A stretch of DNA of 64,000 bases from Pseudo-nitzschia pungens (lineage: Eukaryota; Bacillariophyta; Bacillariophyceae; Bacillariales; Bacillariaceae), in the NCBI GenBank assembly GCA_037355855.1, contig CM074758.1, positions 5,863,001-5,927,000 on the forward strand, written 5' to 3'. Position 1 is the stretch's first letter; the number at the start of each line of letters is the position of its first letter. The notes under the pieces were generated by a model. The model saw only the letters and a list, made by a program, of their open reading frames with translations. It had not been told where the DNA came from and did no database searches. Below are positions 53,562-64,000 of this stretch, in pieces. The translations under genes and the position numbers were made by a program.

Positions 53562-56500
53562 CTACCCAGCCGGGGCCTGAAATTGAGTAAGGTGGGCCGG
53601 CTGGTGTATCAAATGGATGTACCAGCAGCACAATCTGCAAGGCCTGCAGAGAGCAACTGTGAATTGGATAGCCATGCGGATACAACTGCTGCTGGTTGCA
53701 ATATGATTTTATTGGAAGACCAAGTTACCTCCCATGTGGATGTTCATCCGTTCTCCCCAGAATATGAACCAGTGAAGAACATTCTGATCGGGACATGCGT
53801 CACTGCCTATACGGATTCAAATGGAAAGGTTTGGTTGATATATTTCCATGAAGCTTTGTATTTCGGGGACAGACTACAGCACAGCCTGATATGTCCCAAC
53901 CAGATTAGGGCCTGCGGACACAATCGAGTGGATGAAACGCCAAGACAGTTCAATTCCAAATCATCTCATTCAATCCATATCGAGCATACTGCTGAAGATG
54001 GAGAAGAAGAGGTCCCGACACTGGATATTAAGCTCCGGCTTAATGGTGTTATTTCCTACTTCCCCTCCAGATGCCCCACAAAAAGGGAAATGTGAACGTG
54101 TGATCATGTAATTGCCATGAGGGATGCCCCCTGGAATCCAGCAAGCCCAAAATTTCAGCAAGCTGAATCAGCGATTGACCAATCACATCCCTATTCCCCT
54201 GACCCAACCAAGTTTGTTTCTGCTGTACAGCAGCAACAACAGACCAACGTTGGTGCCCCGACAGGCAATATGCCTACAGCAGGAATCAAACCGATTGCAA
54301 ACCATGCCCCGACACGTGACATCCCCATGTCTGATTGCACGAATCTGCAGCCCCCCAGGCACAGGAGCAACTTCAAACCCTCTCTGTATTCCAAGAAGCT
54401 CAAACCCGGTGATATGCTACCCTCCAACGAGAAGTATTCATATTACAAGCTCTGGCATCTACAGCAGCTGTGTACCTCCAGAGATTTGACCCCCTGTTCC
54501 ATTGCTTCTGATGACCGGCTCCATACAAGACTTTCATCTATTTATTCTGAACCCCAAGTTGTTTCGAATGAAGGAGATTCATTTCAGACTTGCGGGGACA
54601 AGGAAGCGGAAGCCAAGCCAAGTCTGACAATAAATGCCCTTCATACACCCCTGTATGAGCCTGCTTACACTGATGGATTGGATAGATTTGAACTGGATCC
54701 CAATGCCAGGGATGCACCGGTTGCACTATCTGCAGTGTACAAGGACAAGCAAATTGCTTGGGCTGACTTGGAAGAACCAATTCCAACCGATCCAGAGACT
54801 GATACAATCACAAGAAGGAAGCAATGGGGACCATCCATCGATACTGACAGGTACAGCAAGATTGATTCGGACCGGCTCTCGAAGATGTGGGACATATCTG
54901 AAAGAAAGGCAAGAGCAACTCTCAAGGTCACAACCCAAAAGGGATTTCGAAATCCACAGCACCCTTTGGTTAGAAGACTCCCAACACAGAGTTTTAGAAA
55001 TAAGAGAGTCGCAGCCGGCAAGTGGGGGACTGATACATGGCACGCAAAAGTACCAAGCATCATCAGACAAGACAAGGCAGCACAAGTGTTCAGCAATGGT
55101 AAGGGATATGAGGAATTCATCCCTATCCACAGCAAGAAGCAAGCAGCCGATGGATTAAAAATCTTTATCCATGAGGTTGGGATTCCAGAGCACCTCATTT
55201 CTGATGGCGCCAAGGAACAAGGAGCTGTGAGCACATACAAGTCTCCTTGGAATGCCGTGATAAGAAAGAACAATATCCACCAAACATTCATCCAACCAGA
55301 ACAGAGCAGAACTGAGTATAGGGCATCTCAGCAGAAGCATTCGAAAGAAGACTGCAAGAAAGAAATCCCCCAAAAGATTATGGGCATTCTGCGGCGAGCT
55401 TGTTGCAAGCATCAGGCAAAGGACTGCTTCCAGTGACCCAGCATGCATGGAAAGAACTCCATTTGAGCTAGTCCATGGGCACATGCCGGATATTTCCCTA
55501 TACCAAGCACATGAGTGGTATGATTTTGTCTACTGGACCGATCTATCAGATGGTACAGAGAAGCTCGGTCGATGGCTTGGACCATGTGGAAGAATGTTCG
55601 GTGGCGGCGATTGCCACTGGATTCTTGCTGAATCTGCGCTTCCAGTAAGCACTAACACTGTCAGGGCAGTCACCGAGGCAGAATGGAGAGCCCACAATGT
55701 CAAGAGAGCGATGGACTCATTTGACCAGACAGTTGAATCCAAGATCGGGGACAAGCTTGAGAACGCCGACGTTCAGTTTCAAGACGTATATCCCCAACCC
55801 CCAGAGGAACTATTTGAGAACCACCAGGATAGATGGCCAGATGATGACACCACAACCATGGCAGAACCGGAAGCCTCTATTCCAGATGTGGATGAGCTTG
55901 TACCCGATGGGGATACCTATGATGAGTATATTGGGAACAAGGTCATGATCCAGAGAGGCCACGAACGGCTTAAGTGCACCGTCAAAGTGAGAACCACTGA
56001 TTTGAATGGCAATCCTTTAGGAAAGAGGGACAACAACCCTATCCTTGATACCCGAATGTACAATTTGCAGCTCCCTGATGGTACAGTGGAGCAGTACACC
56101 GCAAATATTGTTGCTGAGAACATGTACAGTTCTGTCGACGATGAAGGCCGTATGTTCACTCTCCTGGACGAGATTATAGACCACAAAAAGGATGACACGG
56201 CAGTCACCAAGGCACAAGCTGCCAAGGCGTCCAACAAGGTCCTCCCTGTTACAACCAAGGGGTGGCGGCTCCTGGTTAGCTGGAAGGATGGTACCGAATC
56301 CTGGTGCAAACTAGGTGATATCAAGGAGTCTTTTCCCGTTGAAGCTGCGCAGTATGCTGTTAATAACCAAATTGCAGATGAGTCAGCTTTCAAATTTCTG
56401 GGTGCATCATGTACTCTGAAGGAAAAGAAGACTTCTAAAAGCTACCAAGAAATCCAACAAGTACTGGGACCGTACACACAAGTATGGTGTAGAACTTCCG

Positions 56501-57592
56501 CACTCAATCCCTGAAGCTCTTGCTATCAACAAAAAGACCAGAACGGACTATTGGCAGAAGGCTATTGCCAAGGAGATGAAGAACAACGAGATGGCGTTTG
56601 AGTTTGATCCCAATTACACTATTGAAGGCCTCAAATCTGAAGGATTCAGCAAGATCACGACCCACATGATATTTGACGTGAAGCTGGGATCTCTCACCCG
56701 AAAAGCTAGATTAGTTGCGGATGGCCATAGTAAGGTACAAGCCACAGCTAAGGAACATACCTTCAGCAGTGTACCAAGCAGAGATTCCATCCGAATATTC
56801 TTCCTGTTAGCGGCTTTGAACGGATTGGATGTACTGTCTGCTGATATCCAGAACGCATACCTCACCGCGCCAATCAAAAAGAAGTATTATTTGGTGGCAC
56901 GAGCTGAGGATGGATTTCCCCCTCATTTGGTTGGACAAGTTTGCAAGATAGTACGAACACTGTATGGGCTTCCTGTTGCAGGTGCCTCTTTCAGATCCTA
57001 TCTAACCAAGCATCTAAGGGAACTGGGGTATCAAGCATGTAAAGCAGATCCTGATGTCCACATGCGCATTGAAACCAAGAAAGATGGGACAAGGTACTGG
57101 GCATACCTAATTGCATATGTTGATGACATTGTCTGCTGCAGTGAAAATCCAAGGCGCCAGCTGGAGAGTATAGAGCAGTGCTTTACACTCAAGGACTGTA
57201 CTATAGAAGTTCCAAAGCTCTAACTTGGCGCTGACGTCAGTCAGTACAAGATCGAGGATGACCCTATTCCTAAGTGGGTGATGTCTTCAGAGAAGTACGC
57301 CAAGAAGGCTGTGGATGCAGTAGAACAGGAACTCGGGACTGAGAAGTACGGATATAAGTACCTTCCCAAGAAAGTAACTACTCCACTGACCAGTGATTAC
57401 AGACCTGAGATTGATTTGACTCAGGAGCTGGACCCACAGATGCAGAACTACTACCAAGGTCTTATTGGAGTTCTCAGATGGCTTTGTGAACTTGGTAGGT
57501 TGGATTTGGTAACAACTGTATCCCTGATGTCAAGGTATTTGGCTCAAGCAAGGGTTGGTCACTTGAATCATAATAATAATATACTTATTTAA
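53562..57592 (+). pseudogene. CoDi pol: protease, integrase, reverse transcriptase
   Basis: Open in the gag frame directly after the UGA. The protease motif ELDSHADTTAAGCN (53665-53700) is typical of CoDi. A TGA at 54093 and a frame change near 55436 interrupt it. The integrase core is recognisable by WGTDTWHAKVPS (first Asp) and LISDGAKEQGAVS (second Asp); the third part is scrambled (FIQPEQSRTEYRASQQ). A GKxxx chromodomain-like stretch precedes RT, which lies at 56515-57223 in another frame (ARLVADGHSKVQA, LSADIQNAYLTAPI, catalytic AYVDDIV). A TAA at 57221 precedes LGADVSQYK and EKYAKKAVD. The frame ends at SRYLAQARVGHLN, where the LINE tail begins. Confidence 0.85.
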
Positions 57593-57960
57593 GTAGGAAA
57601 ATCCACCAAAGGTGGTTAAAAGCTACTCAGTCTGTAACCAGACTTTATCATTGCCTCAATCGAAGAGAGGTTAGGCCCCAAGTTGTAGAACGACGCGTCG
57701 CCTCAACCATGGGGGATTTGGGCCCCAGGTTTGTAAAGACGACTATTTTGCAAACGAACCTTGGTAAGAAACAGGAAAAAAACAAACCAGTCCAGAGCAC
57801 AACAGACACTGCTGTTGCAAAGCGTACAGGAGACGGGGTAACAAGAACGTGAAAGGGAAAGACACAAGCAAAACTGTCCCTCCAATGCTGGTATGCAGCA
57901 TCCGTAATGCTAGTGGTCAGCCAACACAAGCAAAACCCTTCCTCAGATACATAGTATCAG
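57568..57960 (-). mobile_element. LINE 3' end, minus strand
   Basis: The complement of 57568-57740 matches the 3' end at 62430-62560: TTGGGG(C/T)CCT, AAAGTCTGGTTACAGACTGA, the ACTTAAATAAG-like end and an ATT-repeat tail. Only 3' UTR is present, so it is a heavily 5' truncated copy. Confidence 0.75.
57603..57644 (-). other. LINE 3'-terminal hairpins, copy 1
   Basis: On the minus strand AGTCTG-GTTA-CAGACT (57629-57644), followed by CCACC-TTT-GGTGG (57603-57615), close to the ATT tail. The first stem is the same in copy 2. Confidence 0.7.
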
Positions 57961-58045
57961 TAATGCTAGTGGTCAGGGTACAAAAGCAAAACTCCTCTCT
58001 GGATGCTGGAGTGCAGCATCAGTAATGCGAGTAGTCAGCCCCAAA
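57869..58045. repeat. Three imperfect ~60 bp repeats
   Basis: Units of the pattern AGCAAAACTG...GCAGCATCAGTAATGC, TAGTGGTCAGCC; three copies with indels. Confidence 0.65.
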
Positions 58046-58375
58046 CACATTCCTTACCACACACTCCTTACCATTTGTATGGTACACCGAAAACAAGCAA
58101 AATTTCCCAGGTAATGCTTGTATTCCGTCGAAACACTAAGAGGCAGTGGAGCCTATGTAGAACGAACTTGCTCTCCTGTAGTAGCTTGGAAACACGGCCT
58201 TTAAGTGATAACACTTATGAACCATCAGGGCTGTAGGCTTGAAAACAGGTGGCAGCTGTACTGTGAACTGGAGGGGTATATGTTGGTGGTGAAGCGTTAA
58301 GTAACATGTACTTAGCGGCTTTGGGGCTTGGGTCAGAAAAACAGTAGGTCCATAATCGAAAACACTTATGGTCCA
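58046..58375. other. Gap without a gene
   Basis: No gene or known repeat recognised between the small tandem repeat and R copy 4. Confidence 0.5.
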
Positions 58376-59215
58376 GTATGAAGATATTCAAGGTGGGTGC
58401 TATGATCTGTGCTAAGGCTCCTGTGTAGAAGGGCTACTGGGGCTACAGACAGCAACATCCAGTAGCTGACTAACAGGTGCTGAGCTGAGTGCTGAGATGT
58501 GTGCTAATTGGTAGCATACAGGCTTAGCAGCAGGCTTAGCAACAGGCTTAGCAACAGGCTTAGCAACAGGCTTAGCAACAGACCTATCCTGCTTAGTATG
58601 GATGCTAGCAGAAATTACTAGGGTCGTCGCGTACGATTTGTACCAATCGTACGTACCCCGAGTAAAGCACCTGTTATGGTGTAGCTAAATGCTACAGGGT
58701 TAGGGTTGCTAATGCTACGAGATACTGAAAGATGCTAACCTACCATGATACCATGCTAAGATACTATGCTACCGCCGGGGTCGGGTCATTGGTGTATAAT
58801 ATGTACTATGACCGGATACCTGGCCCAGACAGTTATCCAACGGGCTAGCATAAGTGAGCTAGCATACCGTACGATTGGATCGCTAATAATTAAGCGAAGC
58901 TACGCTGCTCCGTGCGATACGCTACTCCGTAGAATACAGTACCGGAGCTACAGAGCTCTGTTATTATACGAGTTAGCGGAGCGCTGTCACGATATGATAC
59001 AGAGCTGAGCGGAGCGCTCAGCTCCCTCCCTTTATTCACTCTTTATGTTTCACTCTAAATTAAAAGCCTATCATGCCCTCCCCTTTCGATCGATTCCGAT
59101 GTACCTCTAGGGAAGTGGCTTGTATTGACTAAGTGTATGCAATAGACCTTGAACAGTCCACTGTAGACTCACGATTTGCCAGGACTTTACGTGTTATTAT
59201 TGTTAGGGCTTTCCC
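58376..59215 (+). repeat. R repeat, copy 4 (long)
   Basis: It matches 37910-38720: TATGAAGATATTCAAGG start, five AACAGGCTTAGC units (58525-58585), the TACGATTTGTACCAATCGTA hairpin near 58632, GGGTTAGGGTTGCTAA, and a GTATGCAATAGAC end block. Confidence 0.75.
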
Positions 59216-59480
59216 CTATTTTTCAGACCAGTACAAGACGTTTATCTACGAGACGATTCAAGTTCCACGAAGGTTGCTGACGAGCAATATCAACGCAGTT
59301 TATCAGACCCACCGCTCGACCCACTACGAACCGGGACGCCGGCTAGAGCGCGTGATGAAACCCAGCTGGCTGATCACCACTGGCATCCATGCCTACACTT
59401 GGATGTAAAACCTCAGCTGAAACTGGACCAGCAGCTGACATCGTGAGATCCCTGATGTTAATGGGGAGCCCTTCCCCAGA
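59216..59480. other. Junction stretch before the LINE
   Basis: Short stretch with no recognised gene. It keeps TTGCTGACGAGC, which also lies beyond R copy 3 (38734), so the R-related homology may extend this far. Confidence 0.45.
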
Positions 59481-59500
59481 CCCTTGGGGTTTTTATCTCC

Positions 59501-60432
59501 ATGGATGGCAATGAGGAAGCACAGATTGCTCACATGCAGTCCCAGTCTCAGTCTTTTGGCTCTCAACTCAAGGCTTCCAAGTGTGAGAAGCGAGCATCCC
59601 TCTACACCTTCAAGTATTCGTTCATGAAGTCTGTTGAATACCCCATGCCTGTCACGCAACTTGATGAGGCCACCTGGACTAAGATAATTCACCCAGCTCT
59701 TGTTCCTGTGCTGAATAAAGCAGGGATGTCACGGACATTTCCTCGACATGTGTTCTATGGTCCTTCCCTCTATCAAGGCTTTGGTTTCATTCATCCATAC
59801 CTCCTCCAAGAGTTTAGTCATATTGCCACTCTCTTTCAGGAATCTGTCCGGTCCTCACAAACTGGTCGGATTCTCAGGCTAACTGCTGAGTCTCTCCCGC
59901 TTGAACTTGGACTTCCTCTCCATCTTGGTGTCACACCCTATCATCCTTTTGCTTCATACGTCACTCCTTGCTGGTACAAACATGTGTGGAAGTTTTTCTC
60001 TGTTCACCCTGTGAGCTTGTTTGAAGACTTCCCAGATCTTCCTCTGCTACGTTCCAATGACTGTTATCTCATGCAAGCCTTTGTCAACTCTGGCTTCAGA
60101 GGTGCTGACTTGTCCCTCTTGAATCACATGCGCATGTCCCTCAAGGCTATTTCCCTTGCTGATATTTGTACTCCCGATGGGAAAAGACTCTCACCCATGG
60201 CTTTCCAGCTGACATCCTCCAATCACTTGAGGGATCATCTTGACTGGCCTCGATGTCCCCCACCTTGGCCTCCAGCAGCACAGCGCTTATGGACTAAGGC
60301 TCTTCAGACCTGTTTTCTTCCCCCCTGTCCACCCCCTGCAGCCAGGGCACTGGCTCCTTCTTTTCACCTTGGGCATTGGCTCTCTCCCCAGACAGCTTCT
60401 CTTTGGCCTTGGTTTATGTCTTTATCCACTAA
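59501..60432 (+). pseudogene. LINE reverse transcriptase, C-terminal (thumb/connection) region
   Basis: From MDGNEEAQIAHMQSQSQSF the frame reads EYPMPVTQLDEATWTKIIHP, MSRTFPRHVFYGPSLYQGFG and HIATLFQESVRSSQTGRILR. This is the region that follows the RT core in LINEs of several protists (SRxVVYGP...GGxGI pattern). Around 60240-60430 the frame breaks, probably by small indels, and coding continues in another frame at 60433. Confidence 0.75.
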
Positions 60433-62262
60433 CAGCATATTCTTCAAAACTTCTACTGGCTGGATTGTGAGCACCTCCCAGGGCAGGGGAGATACAGGAT
60501 CACTTCTGAAATCATTTCTGACAAACCAGCCTGTGCTGATGTGCTTGTCTGCCCTGTTATTTGCGGACAAGTTGTACGCGTGGTTGGGTCCTCAGCCTTT
60601 GTTTCTGAACCTCCTGACATGGATCCTATGGAGTACAATCCATATGATTCTCTTCCAGACTCCCCTGCAGATGCCTTTGATGCACTCTGTGCGTCTCCAA
60701 GGGTACTTCTCCACAAATATTCCCTACCACAGGCTGGCTGTCAGCACCTTGTTGATGCTATTCAGAGTGGTACTGCCAGTGCTGTATGTGATGGTTCATT
60801 TGATCCGGACCTTCTCAGAGGAACTTCTGCTTTCATTCTGTCACCCAATACCTCCACCAAGACTGCTTCATTGTTCCTCACAGGCTGTAATTTTGTCAGT
60901 GGGTCCCCTGAGGATCAGTCATCCTACAGGAGTGAACTGGCAGGCATCATTGGGGTTCTCACCTGTTGCACTGCTCTGGTGAGTCTTTTTGATATTGCTT
61001 CTGGCTCTATCACTATTGCCCTGGATGGTGACACAGCTCTCAAACAGGCTCAGGGTTCTTGGCCTTTGGTTATTTCCCAGAAGTCTTTTGATTATGTTTA
61101 TGTCATCCGAAACATGATTTCTGCCCTGCCAATCTCTGTGCACTTTCAGTGGGTTCAGGGACATCAAGCTGGAATCTTTCTTGATTGGTGGGCCCTTCGC
61201 AATCATCAGGTTGACAGCATGGCCAAGGCATTTCTCTCTGTCCATAGAGCTTCTGCCCATCACTATCCCAGACTTGTGTTTGAGCCTTGGGCATTTTCTC
61301 TCAATGGATGCAAGTGTTCAAGGTTTGATCAGAATGCTTTGCATGTTGCCATTTCTGGTCCTCCTCTTCTTCAATATTGGCAGACCCACCATGATATCCC
61401 CATTCCACAACCTGTTTTGAGTTCCATCCATTGGTGTGCCCATCTGTCTGCCTTCAAGCGTCTACCTCCTGGCATGCAAAGGTGGTTTGTCAAATTTGCT
61501 TCTGGCAGTATTGGTGTTGGCAACCAACTACTTCACTACCAGTATCAGGATCACTCCAGGTGCCCATTGTGTGATGCAGACAACAAGAAGGTGTCTCATG
61601 TGCTCTCCTGCAAGGATCCTGGGGCAGTTCAGCACAGTGTGTCTGCCTTCACGGGACCACTGCAGCAGCGGCTTGAAGTTGAACAAACTGATCCATCATT
61701 GGTTGTTGCCATTGTAGATCTTCTCACCAGAGTTCGGAAGGGCCAGAACATTTATCCATCATCCTACTCACTTGCAATTGCTTCTGCTGTCAGGGCACAG
61801 AGGACAATTGGTTGGCACAACTGGCTCCTTGGTAGGTGGTCTCCTCGCTGGTACCAAATCCAGGCTGACTACTACTCCCACATTGGAAGCAAGCGCTCTC
61901 CCAAACGTTGGGCTACAGCTATCATCCATCAGTTCTTTCTTACCTCCTGGGATCTTTGGACCTATAGGAATGAACAACTCCATGGTCCTGGGGGCACCCT
62001 TGACGCTGAACAACACCAATCTCTTGATGCTTCCATCACCTCTGAACTGGCCATTGGCGCAGCTGGTGCACTTCCCCAGTCACACTCCCTTTTACAAACC
62101 CCTTTCCACGTCCTACAAGGTTACACCCTGACTGCCAAGAGGCAGTGGCTTGCAACCATCCACCTTGCCAGGAAGCAATATGCAGCACCTGTCCAACCAG
62201 TGCAGCCATACCAACAAGAGGCTGCTCTCCTCAGAGCCTGGCTTACTGGACCTCAGGGTTGA
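60433..62262 (+). pseudogene. LINE ORF end with RNase H domain
   Basis: Frame open from 60433 (QHILQNFYWLDCEHLPGQGR) to the stop at 62262; no ATG near the start, so it is the continuation of the RT ORF. RNase H residues can be read in order: Asp in AVCDGSFDPD, Glu in SYRSELAGIIGV, Asp in TIALDGDTALK and Asp in NHQVDSMAKAF. FQWVQGHQAG precedes the last one. A C-terminal Cys/His motif, CPLCDADNKKVSHVLSC, is a zinc knuckle of the C-X2-C-X8-H-X4-C type common at the end of such LINEs. Downstream comes IHQFFLTSWDLWTYRNEQLH, also typical. Confidence 0.85.
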
Positions 62263-62487
62263 TTCCACTTTGTACCTTGGTTTTGTCTTCTGTTCCTGCT
62301 TCTTATCCTGTCATATACCTTTTGATACTGGATCTTATCCCAATATCTCCATTTCCATCTCACTTTCTCTCAAGTCCCTATTTTGTGGGACTTGTTTGTC
62401 TTTTTCCCTGCTTGATGTTCAAGGTTTGTTTGAAAATTTGTCGTTCTACCACTTGGGGTCCTGACTCTATGATGGAGGCGACGTTAA

Positions 62488-62529
62488 AGTCTGGTTACAG
62501 ACTGAGTAATTTAGTTTCACTTTCGGTGA
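62488..62529 (+). other. LINE 3'-terminal hairpins, copy 2
   Basis: AGTCTG-GTTA-CAGACT at 62488-62503 and TCAC-TTTCG-GTGA at 62517-62529, followed by an ATT-repeat tail at 62550-62560. Same layout as 57603-57644. Confidence 0.7.
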
Positions 62530-62791
62530 TTAAAGTTATTTAAATATGGATATTATTATTATTGTAACTCCAGAGCACCTCTGTGGGTGTAGAATATGGA
62601 TTTCGTGGGATTGCTCTATTATTTTTGGAGCTTCCTGTGGACTATTTGTTTGTCCGGGAACAAGGTTGGCCTTGTTGTTGCTGCTGTACCCTTTTGTTTT
62701 GTTTTGCGTCTGTACCCGTATCGATATCGATGTTGTCGATTCGATTGATTCATGGCCTTTAGCGTCTGTACCCGTGCAAGTCTCGCTTTAT

Positions 62792-63055
62792 TTATCTGCC
62801 ATTGAATCTATTTATTGTTTTTAGTTGGTTGATTGTTGTTGCCGTCACTGTGGATCGGTCTCGAGCGCATTGATGTAGTTCGAATATTTTGTTTGCAACA
62901 GGGCTCATCTCTGTAGGTTCCTTCCCCTCTTTTTCTGGGAGTTCTCCTCCATGCGTCTTCCCAGTCAGCAGAAGTGAGCTGGCATTCAGTTCCAGGGGAG
63001 CTGAAGGCACGGTGCTGGATACAGTGATCCTTATATTCATTGTTGTTTATGGTGG
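62792..63055 (-). pseudogene. Gypsy pol N-terminal linker, degenerate
   Basis: LNASSLLLTGKTHGGELPEK matches LDASTALLSGMTHGGDLPDK of the other copies. It lies in the gag frame, after two stops (TAG and TAA), and is followed by decay; no protease is left. Confidence 0.65.
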
Positions 63056-64000
63056 CTATGGTTGCCAAGTGAGGCTGCCGTCAGGGTTTCTCGCGACGCG
63101 TCCTCCATGTTGCATGCAATAGGCTTCAATTGCTTGCTGTTCGTGGGCTTGGAGCGATTCTGAAGCAGTGCTTCCAGTTTCATTGCTAGGAGTCGTGGCA
63201 GTGCTGTTGTTGCTGCTTTGGCTCCTTTTGGAATATCTGTTCTTTGGGCATTCGGACCAATCGTGATCATGACCTGGGATCCTGCAGGGGTTATTATATT
63301 TTCTTTTGCCATTGGGTGTCTCTTGCTCTTGATCGTCTTCGGATTCAGCGTCGCTGTCACTGTCCAAATTAGAGCTGTTGTTATCAGAGCTGCTGTTATT
63401 GGCGTCCGAATCAGAGCTGTTACTGTCGATGCTTTCAGCGTCCGAATCAGCATTTGGGTGCGTGTCCGAAGACGCTTTTCTTTTGCCTTGACGTTCTAAG
63501 CAGCTCATATGGTCGACGATGAATTGGATAGTTGTATCTTCTTGTATTCCTTGGTGGATTAGACCATAGCTGTTGATCCATTTGCTTGGGAAGCTGTGCA
63601 GGAGGATTGTTTTTGCTTCTGTTGGTGATAGGTCAGTTCCATGGCCTTGGAGCCTTTTGGTATATTTGAAGAGAATTTGCATCCGGTCTGCATGGTCTTT
63701 GCAGGAGACGTTGCTTGGTTTCTTGCATTCGGAGCTTTGAAGGTAAGTGTGCATGATATCTTTTGCATCTGTTGCATTGCAATAGTGTTCCTTAATAAAG
63801 TCATTGATTGCTGCGTTATATCCTTCGACGCTGTCTTCATATTGGTATTCGTCGGCTTCTAATGGATCTTGTAGCATGTGTGTCCATTTGCTTTGGGCGT
63901 CTGTATTTAGGCATCTGGTGAAGCCAGTGTGGCACTGTTTGCTGAGCATTGTTTGAATGAATCCAAACTCCTGCCCTGTGATCTTTTCAATCGGCGCATG
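63056..64000 (-). CDS. Gypsy gag, N-terminus beyond the window
   Basis: Frame open to the window edge; it reads IEKITGQEFGFIQTM upstream of 63949, so the first ATG seen is internal. Capsid blocks match the other gags: CLNTDAQSKW, KDIMHTYLQSSECKKPSNVS, LLHSFPSKWINSYGLIHQGI. A Ser/Asp-rich acidic stretch (DSNSSDSDANNSSSDNNSS) replaces the Asn/Lys linker. The knuckle CRIPGHDHDWSECPKNR is kept with C-X4-H-X-H-X4-C spacing. It ends SLTWQP at TAG. Confidence 0.82.
   Translation of the reverse strand, partial: HAPIEKITGQEFGFIQTMLSKQCHTGFTRCLNTDAQSKWTHMLQDPLEADEYQYEDSVEGYNAAINDFIKEHYCNATDAKDIMHTYLQSSECKKPSNVSCKDHADRMQILFKYTKRLQGHGTDLSPTEAKTILLHSFPSKWINSYGLIHQGIQEDTTIQFIVDHMSCLERQGKRKASSDTHPNADSDAESIDSNSSDSDANNSSSDNNSSNLDSDSDAESEDDQEQETPNGKRKYNNPCRIPGHDHDWSECPKNRYSKRSQSSNNSTATTPSNETGSTASESLQAHEQQAIEAYCMQHGGRVARNPDGSLTWQP

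Larger units (their letters stand above)
49317..57567 (+). mobile_element. CoDi (Copia) retroelement, 3' truncated and degenerate
   Basis: It starts TGTAACCGTGAC at 49317, directly after TTAAAT. The order is LTR/leader, gag, protease, integrase, RT, as in Copia. It ends within the last part of pol where LINE DNA starts (ATAATAATAATATAC, 57570). There is no RNase H and no 3' LTR. The same 5' region is present at 22354-23545. Confidence 0.85.
59481..62560 (+). mobile_element. LINE (non-LTR retrotransposon), 5' truncated
   Basis: It contains the end of the RT ORF, an RNase H domain, a 3' UTR with two hairpins and an ATT-repeat tail. The RT catalytic core and endonuclease lie upstream of the truncation and are absent. 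Confidence 0.85.
62561..64000 (-). mobile_element. Gypsy-type retroelement fragment, minus strand (third copy)
   Basis: Gag plus the first part of pol, more diverged from the two copies at 43390-48190. Its pol is cut by the LINE tail at about 62560, and its gag runs off the window. Confidence 0.78.

Overview
The window looks like nuclear DNA of a diatom, most likely a pennate one. This is inferred from the mix of families, not from a marker gene: long single-exon extracellular LRR genes, Copia elements of the diatom CoDi type (protease core DSHADT), a piggyBac-like transposase of the stramenopile style, and Gypsy, LINE and Plavaka/CACTA-like elements. The standard genetic code fits throughout. 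I see no rRNA, tRNA or CRISPR array.

Layout. 1-4.5 kb: minisatellite, a pair of ~0.5 kb direct repeats, and a large inverted array of GTGGGTTA-like units. 4.5-15 kb: the only two convincing host genes, convergent. One encodes a low-complexity protein of unknown function; the other is a 2649-residue secreted protein with seven tandem LRR modules and a probable GPI tail. 15.7-20.1 kb: a DNA transposon with ~300 bp terminal inverted repeats around a 759-residue transposase; its right repeat carries a nested 552 bp MITE. 20.2-24.9 kb: a decayed piggyBac-like transposon split by the 5' part of a CoDi retroelement. 25.5-32.2 kb: a complete, young LTR element (LTRs differ by 3 bp, TSD ACTG) with no coding capacity, set inside a GTGTCA satellite. 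32.5-41.4 kb: a Plavaka-like transposase split at an A8 run, and an unidentified two-ORF unit lying between two related tandem arrays. 41.4-64 kb: a nested pile of CoDi gag, head-to-head Gypsy fragments, a second nearly complete but broken CoDi, LINE fragments in opposite orientation, and a third Gypsy gag running off the window.

How the parts work together. Apart from the two host genes the window is a record of nested transposition. Several insertions can be read precisely: the MITE empty site is preserved in the opposite repeat, and the satellite resumes on the far side of the LTR element. Recurrent themes are gag and pol kept in one frame across a stop codon (with a UGA-CUA context in the CoDi copy), frame changes at homopolymers or short overlaps, and small RNA-like hairpins repeated inside elements. 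Boundaries of truncated elements are approximate. Family names rest on motif recognition from memory; no database search was possible.
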